64,000 nucleotides of DNA, from NCBI GenBank assembly GCA_049323435.1, contig JBMOMX010000030.1, positions 1 to 64,000 of the forward strand, read 5' to 3'. Under the pieces are notes generated by a model. It had not been told where the DNA came from and searched no databases. It saw nothing but the letters and a program-made list of their open reading frames with translations. Source of the stretch: UBA11222 sp049323435. GTDB lineage: Bacteria; Pseudomonadota; Alphaproteobacteria; UBA11222. This document shows, one piece after another, positions 59,284 to 64,000 of this stretch. Numbering within the stretch: position 1 is the stretch's first letter; every line of letters begins with the position of its first letter. The position numbers and the translations under genes are program-made.

Positions 59284-61947
59284 TCAGGCAGCGTCCCGGC
59301 TGACGGCGGCGCTATTCAGCAGGGTCTGAATTTCCGGACGGCAGGACCCGCAATTCGTGCCCGCCTGCACCGCCGCACCCACGCCCGCGACTGTCGTCAA
59401 TCCCTGCGAGACTATCGCACTGATAATGGTTTTCTGGCCAATGTTAAAACAGGCGCAGATGACAGGGCCATTGTCGCAGCCGCGCCCAGCCGGCCGGCCA
59501 TGCAGAATGGCGGCGCGCGCATCCTGCCCCAAAGCGGTTTCGGAAAACAGCGATTCCAGCCAGTCGCTTTCCGGCAAATTATCCCCGGGACCAATGAACA
59601 GGCAGGCCTCAATCCCGTCAGGTCCGGCATGCGCCATGCGATACACGCCGCGCCCGCGATCCTGATATTCTATATCCCCGGCGCCCAGAACCATGCCAAA
59701 ATAATCACACGCCCACTGATCCGCTTGCGCTGGATCCTCATAACCCGCCAGGCGGTAAATATGACAGGCATCGCCTGCCCGCTTACTCCAATAGCCCAGC
59801 CGGTCCAGTGCTATCTGGCGGCGCGACAATAACAGGCCGGACCATTTAAAGCTCGCATCTTCAATGCTGGCCGGTGTGCATTTCAGTTCGGGCTGCCCCG
59901 AAACAGGATCGGTCATGGCGGGAATCAGACTGCCAATCGTGGCCGCCGACGCGAACTGGCCGCTCCAGTGTATCGGGGCGAACATCATGCCGGTCCGCTG
60001 ATCCGGACTTATACGCACCCGCAATACGCACTGCCCCAGCTCCGTTTGCACCCGGGCCAGGCCATGATCCTTGAGGCCGTAAAGGGCGGCATCCGCCGCG
60101 CCGATCTCGATATAGGGTTCAGGGCTGTGACGGCCCAATCTGGCAAGGGCGCCGGTTCGGGTCATGGTGTGCCATTGATCGCGGCTACGCCCGGTATTCA
60201 GCACCATGGGATAATCGGAAACCGGCCAGAAGGCGGGAATGCCCGGTTGCGTGGCGATAAAGCATGCCTTGCCGTCCGGGGCCGGGAATTTCCCATCCCC
60301 CAGCAACCGCGGCGTGCCATTGGGTTGCGCGGCTGTTACCGGCCATTGCACCGGGCGCAACGCTTCATAGGCCGCATCATCCAGATCCGCCAGCGCACTG
60401 ATATCAAAAAGCCGCGCCCCGGCATTTTCAAAACCGGACAAAAGTGCGTGCTCCCGGAAAATTTCCGCCGGTTTGGAATAGGCAAAGGCTTTGCCATAGC
60501 CCATGCGCTGCGCCACCTCGGTGATAATCCACCAGTCCGGCCTGGCCTCGCCCGGAAGCGGCCTGAATTTGCGCTGGCGCGAAATACGCCGTTCGGAATT
60601 TGTCACAGTGCCATCCTTTTCGCCCCATCCTGCGGCGGGCAACAGCACATGCGCATAACGCGCCGTATCCGTGTTGCGCACACAGTCCGACACTACGACA
60701 AATTCGCATGCCGCAAGCGCCGAACGCACGGCATTGGCATCCGGCAGGCTGACGGCGGGATTGGTCGCCATGATCCATACCGCCTTGATGCGCCCGTCAC
60801 CGATGGCGCGAAACATATCAACAGCCTTCAATCCCGGGCGCTGCGCAATCCTGCTGGTGCCCCAGAATCTGCCTACCCGTTCAATGTCATCCGGGTTGGA
60901 AAAATCCATATGCGCAGCAAGCTGGTTCGCCAGGCCACCCACTTCACGCCCGCCCATGGCGTTGGGCTGCCCTGTAAGCGAGAAAGGCCCCATGCCGGGT
61001 TTTCCGATCCGCCCCGTGGCCAAATGGCAATTCAGGATTGCATTGACTTTATCGGTCCCCTGTATGGACTGATTGACGCCCTGCGAATATAGCGTGAGCA
61101 CTTTGCCGGTTGTGCTGAACCAGTTCATAAAAGTGGCGGTATCCTGCGGCGCAAGGCCACAGGCTTCGGCAACGGCCTTTATTGTGCCGCCCTGTTTGCG
61201 GGCTTCGGCAAGCGCCGCTTCAAACCCCCTGGTGCTGCTGGCGACAAAGGCCTGGTCCACAACGCCAGTATCGTGCAAATGGCAAAGCAGCCCGTTGAAC
61301 AGATTCACATCGGTACCCGGACGCAGCCCCAGATGCAGATCGGAGGATTCATTTGTCGCCGTGCGCCGCGGATCAATCGTGACGATCCGCAACAGACCGG
61401 CTTCCCGGCGTTTTTGAAGCCGCTGGTATAAAATGGGATGGCACCAGGCCATGTTGGCTCCTACCAGCACGGCCAGTTCCGCCGTGTCGAAATCCGCATA
61501 GCAGCCGGGCACAATATCTTCACCAAAGGCGCGCTTGTGCCCGGCAACACTGGACGCCATGCACAGTCTGGAATTGGTGTCGATATTGGCCGTGCCGATA
61601 AAACCTTTCAGCAGCTTGTTGGCGGCGTAATAATCCTCGGTCAGCAATTGTCCTGAAACATAGAAAGCCACGGCGTCGGGACCATGCTGGGCGATGACCG
61701 CACGAAATTTCGCAGCAACTTGATCCAGCGCATGACGCCAGTCCGAAATTTGCCCGTTGACGAATGGATGCAGCAGCCTGTCTTCAAGTCCGAAAGTTTC
61801 ACCCAGCGCCGTTCCCTTGGAACAAAGCCGGCCGAAATTGGCCGGATGGTCCGGCATGCCGCTGATATTTACCGTATCCGCATCAGATATTTTGACATCC
61901 ACCCCGCACCCTACCCCGCAATAGGGACATGTGGTGGCGGTGCTCAT
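59284..61947 (-). CDS. nasA: Assimilatory nitrate reductase catalytic subunit with fused BFD-like domain
   Basis: 887 residues. N-terminal [4Fe-4S] motif (CPYCGVGCGVDV … CSKG), molybdopterin domains (including LVGANMAWCHPI and SGQLLTEDYYA), C-terminal molybdopterin-binding region, and a final [2Fe-2S] BFD-like domain (ICACFNIG … CGSCRPEI). Reduces nitrate to nitrite in the cytoplasm. The start overlaps the nirD stop (ATGA). Confidence 0.93.
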   Translation of the reverse strand: MSTATTCPYCGVGCGVDVKISDADTVNISGMPDHPANFGRLCSKGTALGETFGLEDRLLHPFVNGQISDWRHALDQVAAKFRAVIAQHGPDAVAFYVSGQLLTEDYYAANKLLKGFIGTANIDTNSRLCMASSVAGHKRAFGEDIVPGCYADFDTAELAVLVGANMAWCHPILYQRLQKRREAGLLRIVTIDPRRTATNESSDLHLGLRPGTDVNLFNGLLCHLHDTGVVDQAFVASSTRGFEAALAEARKQGGTIKAVAEACGLAPQDTATFMNWFSTTGKVLTLYSQGVNQSIQGTDKVNAILNCHLATGRIGKPGMGPFSLTGQPNAMGGREVGGLANQLAAHMDFSNPDDIERVGRFWGTSRIAQRPGLKAVDMFRAIGDGRIKAVWIMATNPAVSLPDANAVRSALAACEFVVVSDCVRNTDTARYAHVLLPAAGWGEKDGTVTNSERRISRQRKFRPLPGEARPDWWIITEVAQRMGYGKAFAYSKPAEIFREHALLSGFENAGARLFDISALADLDDAAYEALRPVQWPVTAAQPNGTPRLLGDGKFPAPDGKACFIATQPGIPAFWPVSDYPMVLNTGRSRDQWHTMTRTGALARLGRHSPEPYIEIGAADAALYGLKDHGLARVQTELGQCVLRVRISPDQRTGMMFAPIHWSGQFASAATIGSLIPAMTDPVSGQPELKCTPASIEDASFKWSGLLLSRRQIALDRLGYWSKRAGDACHIYRLAGYEDPAQADQWACDYFGMVLGAGDIEYQDRGRGVYRMAHAGPDGIEACLFIGPGDNLPESDWLESLFSETALGQDARAAILHGRPAGRGCDNGPVICACFNIGQKTIISAIVSQGLTTVAGVGAAVQAGTNCGSCRPEIQTLLNSAAVSRDAA

Positions 61948-62291
61948 TCGGCAGCCTGCTGACGCGGCACGGGCAGGACATAAATCCGCCCATCCGCTAT
62001 TTTAACCGGCAGGGTATGGGCGCAGCCATCCTCGGGATTGGCGCCAACGCCGCTATCCAGATGAAACACCTGATTATGCAGCGGGCAGGCGACAGAGCGG
62101 CCATGCACGATCCCCTGCGATAGCGGCCCGTCTTTATGCGGACAGCGGTCCTCCAGCGCAAAAATTTCATCATCCGCCGTGCGGAAAACCGCAATCTTCA
62201 TGGCGGATGTTTTCACGACCCGCGCACCCAGCCTGGGTATATCCGGCACCGCGCCGATATCAATCCATTGCGTCATTTTACCGGGTTCCAT
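61944..62291 (-). CDS. nirD: Nitrite reductase small subunit
   Basis: 115 residues, Rieske-type fold: CPHKDGPLSQG … CPLHNQVFHLDSG supplies the cluster ligands. Partner of NirB. Start codon directly abuts the nirB stop (TAG-ATG) and its stop overlaps nasA. Confidence 0.9.
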   Translation of the reverse strand: MEPGKMTQWIDIGAVPDIPRLGARVVKTSAMKIAVFRTADDEIFALEDRCPHKDGPLSQGIVHGRSVACPLHNQVFHLDSGVGANPEDGCAHTLPVKIADGRIYVLPVPRQQAAE

Positions 62292-64000
62292 CTATCCGGC
62301 CAATTCAAGAGACTTGAATTCATGCGCATGCACGCCCTGGCTGGCACGTTCCGCCCACGGATCTTTCTGCACAAATTTCTGTGACATCAGAAAACGGGCG
62401 TTAAGGCGCGCCCGGCTCTGCGCATCGTGAACGATTTTTTCCTTTATATGGTCAAGCCCGACACGTTCGACCCAGGGCGCCGTGCGTTCCAGATAATGCG
62501 CTTCCTGCCGGTAGAGCTGCATGAACGCGCCGCAATATTCCAGAACCTCCGCTTCGGTTTCGACCTTGCACAGCAGATCGGTCACACGCACCTTGATGCC
62601 GCCATTGCCGCCGACATGCAGTTCCCAGCCCGAATCCACCGCAATCACGCCGAAATCCTTGATCGTCGCTTCGGCGCAGTTGCGCGGGCAACCGGAGACC
62701 GCCATTTTAACCTTGTGCGGGGTCCAGCTTCCCCAGGTCATTTTTTCCATCATGACGCCCATGGACATCGAGGCCTGGGTGCCAAAACGGCACCATTCGG
62801 AACCAACACAGGTTTTTACCGTGCGCAGCGCCTTGCCATAGGCATGGCCTGAAACCAGGCCGCCGGCGTTGAGATCCTTCCAGACCTCCGGCAATTGTTC
62901 TTTTTTGATCCCAAGCAGGTCGATGCGCTGGCCGCCGGTGACTTTTACGGTGGGAATATTATATTTATCGACAACATCCGCGATGGCGCGCAATTCCCTG
63001 GCATTGGTAAGCCCGCCCCACATGCGCGGGACAACGGAATAGGTGCCGTCTTTCTGGATGTTGGCATGCGCGCGCTCATTGATGAAGCGGGACTGGTAAT
63101 CATCTTCATATTCGCCCGGCCAGTCACAGACGAGATAATAATTCAGCGCCGGGCGGCAGGTGGAACAGCCATTTGCCGACATCCATTGCAATTCCTGCAT
63201 CACGGCGGGAATGCTTTTCAGATCCCTGGCCAGTATCAGCCTGCGCACATCGTCATGAGACAGATCCGTACATTTGCATAGCGGCTTTATGGCGGCGCCG
63301 GCCACATAGCCCTCTCCCAATGACAGCTGCAGCAATTGCTCCACCAGGCCGGTGCAGGAACCGCATGAAGCCGAGGCTTTGGTTTTGCTCCGGACATCCT
63401 CAAGACTGGTCAGGCCGTGGTCATTGATCGCGCTGACGATCCTGCCTTTGCATACGCCGTTGCAGCCGCAGATTTCCGCCGTATCCGGCAGCGCCGCAAC
63501 GGCGGAACTAGGGTTTGCCTGGACGCCGCCTGCAAAAGCCTGCCCAAAAATCAGACTGTCGCGTATGGGGGCGATATCCTCGCCATCGCGTAACATCTGA
63601 AAGTACCAGCCGCCATCGCTGGTGTCGCCATAGAGCACGGCGCCGCGAATGCGGTTGTCCTTTAACACCAGCCGCTTGTAAACACCGCGATGGGCGTCCC
63701 GCAGAATAATATCCTCAGTGCCTTCCGCTTCTGAAAAGTCACCGGCCGAAAACAGATCAATGCCGGAAACCTTCAAGCGTGTATTTGTGACGGAACCCGT
63801 ATAGGCGCTAGTGGCGTCCTGCGCCAGCTGGGCCGCCACGACTTTCGCCATGTCAAACAGCGGCGCCACAAGGCCATAGACCGCGCCACGATGCTGCACA
63901 CATTCGCCAACTGCAAGGATGGCCGGATCAGACGTGACCATATGATCATTCACGACAATGCCGCGCTCGCACACCAGGTCCGACGCCTTGGCCAGGCCTA
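62292..64000 (-). CDS. nirB: Nitrite reductase large subunit, 3' part (cut by window edge)
   Basis: 569 codons visible; the frame continues past the right edge (a GTG at 63974 is internal, not the start). Visible: end of the FAD domain (DPAILAVGECVQHRG), BFD-like [2Fe-2S] domains (CGCNGVCKGRIVSAI … CGSCTGLVEQLL; STCRPALNYYL), and the sulfite/nitrite reductase domain with siroheme-[4Fe-4S] ligands (CVGSEWCRFGTQAS; CPRNCAEATIKDFG). Reduces nitrite to ammonia. First visible gene of the nirB-nirD-nasA-DUF4202 operon. Confidence 0.92.
   Translation of the reverse strand, partial: GLAKASDLVCERGIVVNDHMVTSDPAILAVGECVQHRGAVYGLVAPLFDMAKVVAAQLAQDATSAYTGSVTNTRLKVSGIDLFSAGDFSEAEGTEDIILRDAHRGVYKRLVLKDNRIRGAVLYGDTSDGGWYFQMLRDGEDIAPIRDSLIFGQAFAGGVQANPSSAVAALPDTAEICGCNGVCKGRIVSAINDHGLTSLEDVRSKTKASASCGSCTGLVEQLLQLSLGEGYVAGAAIKPLCKCTDLSHDDVRRLILARDLKSIPAVMQELQWMSANGCSTCRPALNYYLVCDWPGEYEDDYQSRFINERAHANIQKDGTYSVVPRMWGGLTNARELRAIADVVDKYNIPTVKVTGGQRIDLLGIKKEQLPEVWKDLNAGGLVSGHAYGKALRTVKTCVGSEWCRFGTQASMSMGVMMEKMTWGSWTPHKVKMAVSGCPRNCAEATIKDFGVIAVDSGWELHVGGNGGIKVRVTDLLCKVETEAEVLEYCGAFMQLYRQEAHYLERTAPWVERVGLDHIKEKIVHDAQSRARLNARFLMSQKFVQKDPWAERASQGVHAHEFKSLELAG

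Overview
The window joins two kinds of DNA. Positions 1 to about 33,000 are the right-hand part of an integrated genomic island (ICE-like). Positions 33,001-64,000 are ordinary chromosome of an alphaproteobacterium. The taxonomic call rests on DUF2336 and PAS_5-type proteins, a CIRCE-controlled groESL, the topA-rnr arrangement, and ParB-like/ArdC island genes of a type common in alphaproteobacterial ICEs. Genus cannot be resolved by reading alone. The junction is a 48-bp 3' fragment of a tRNA-Gly(GCC) gene at 32,953-33,000, with a tyrosine integrase next to it.

Island, left to right: a truncated small gene, a ParB-like protein and an ArdC antirestriction protein (0-3.4 kb), the last two sharing a repeated leader; tandem Cys-rich NPCAA-repeat exported proteins with a structured-RNA candidate between them (3.5-4.9 kb); a tightly overlapping operon of a 13-codon ORF, an HD-GYP protein, an NrtS-like membrane protein, an ECF sigma factor and its zinc anti-sigma factor (4.9-6.9 kb); a leftward operon of membrane protein, DUF3179, YiiX-like and AhpD-like genes (7-10 kb); an arsenic-type module of ArsS-like radical SAM, DUF3047 and ArsM-like methyltransferase, followed by pstSCAB (10.2-16.7 kb); Sel1-repeat, AhpD-like and peroxiredoxin-like genes (16.8-18.8 kb); a bufferin/MNIO metallophore operon bufABCD (19.0-21.7 kb); thioredoxin, CcdA and mercuric reductase (21.7-24.4 kb); a chimeric merA fragment; a CusCBA copper/silver efflux system with accessory genes (24.8-31.3 kb); and the integrase.

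The main discovery is regulatory. Eight promoters in the island share the architecture TGTAAGAAA-N14-CG(T/A)C with exactly the same 14-base spacer. Seven match strongly and one is degenerate. They precede both NPCAA genes, the RNA candidate, the AhpD-like/YiiX/DUF3179 operon, arsS, arsM-pst, the Sel1 gene and bufA. The simplest reading is one regulon run by the ECF sigma/anti-sigma pair encoded at 6.1-6.9 kb, joining copper or thiol-metal buffering, arsenic chemistry, phosphate/arsenate uptake and peroxide/disulfide functions on one mobile element.

Chromosome: rnr and topA (leftward), tpiA, a bifunctional beta-oxidation protein, a response regulator facing a PAS histidine kinase, a DUF2336 protein, small zinc-finger and phosphatase genes, an alpha/beta hydrolase, groESL with a perfect CIRCE operator and readable sigma-70 promoter, a PAS_5 protein, a CoA/SDR gene block (two SDRs are a tandem duplication), a GMC oxidoreductase with a small exported partner, an O-glycosylation ligase-like membrane protein, and an assimilatory nitrate/nitrite reduction operon nirB-nirD-nasA-DUF4202 that leaves the window at the right edge.
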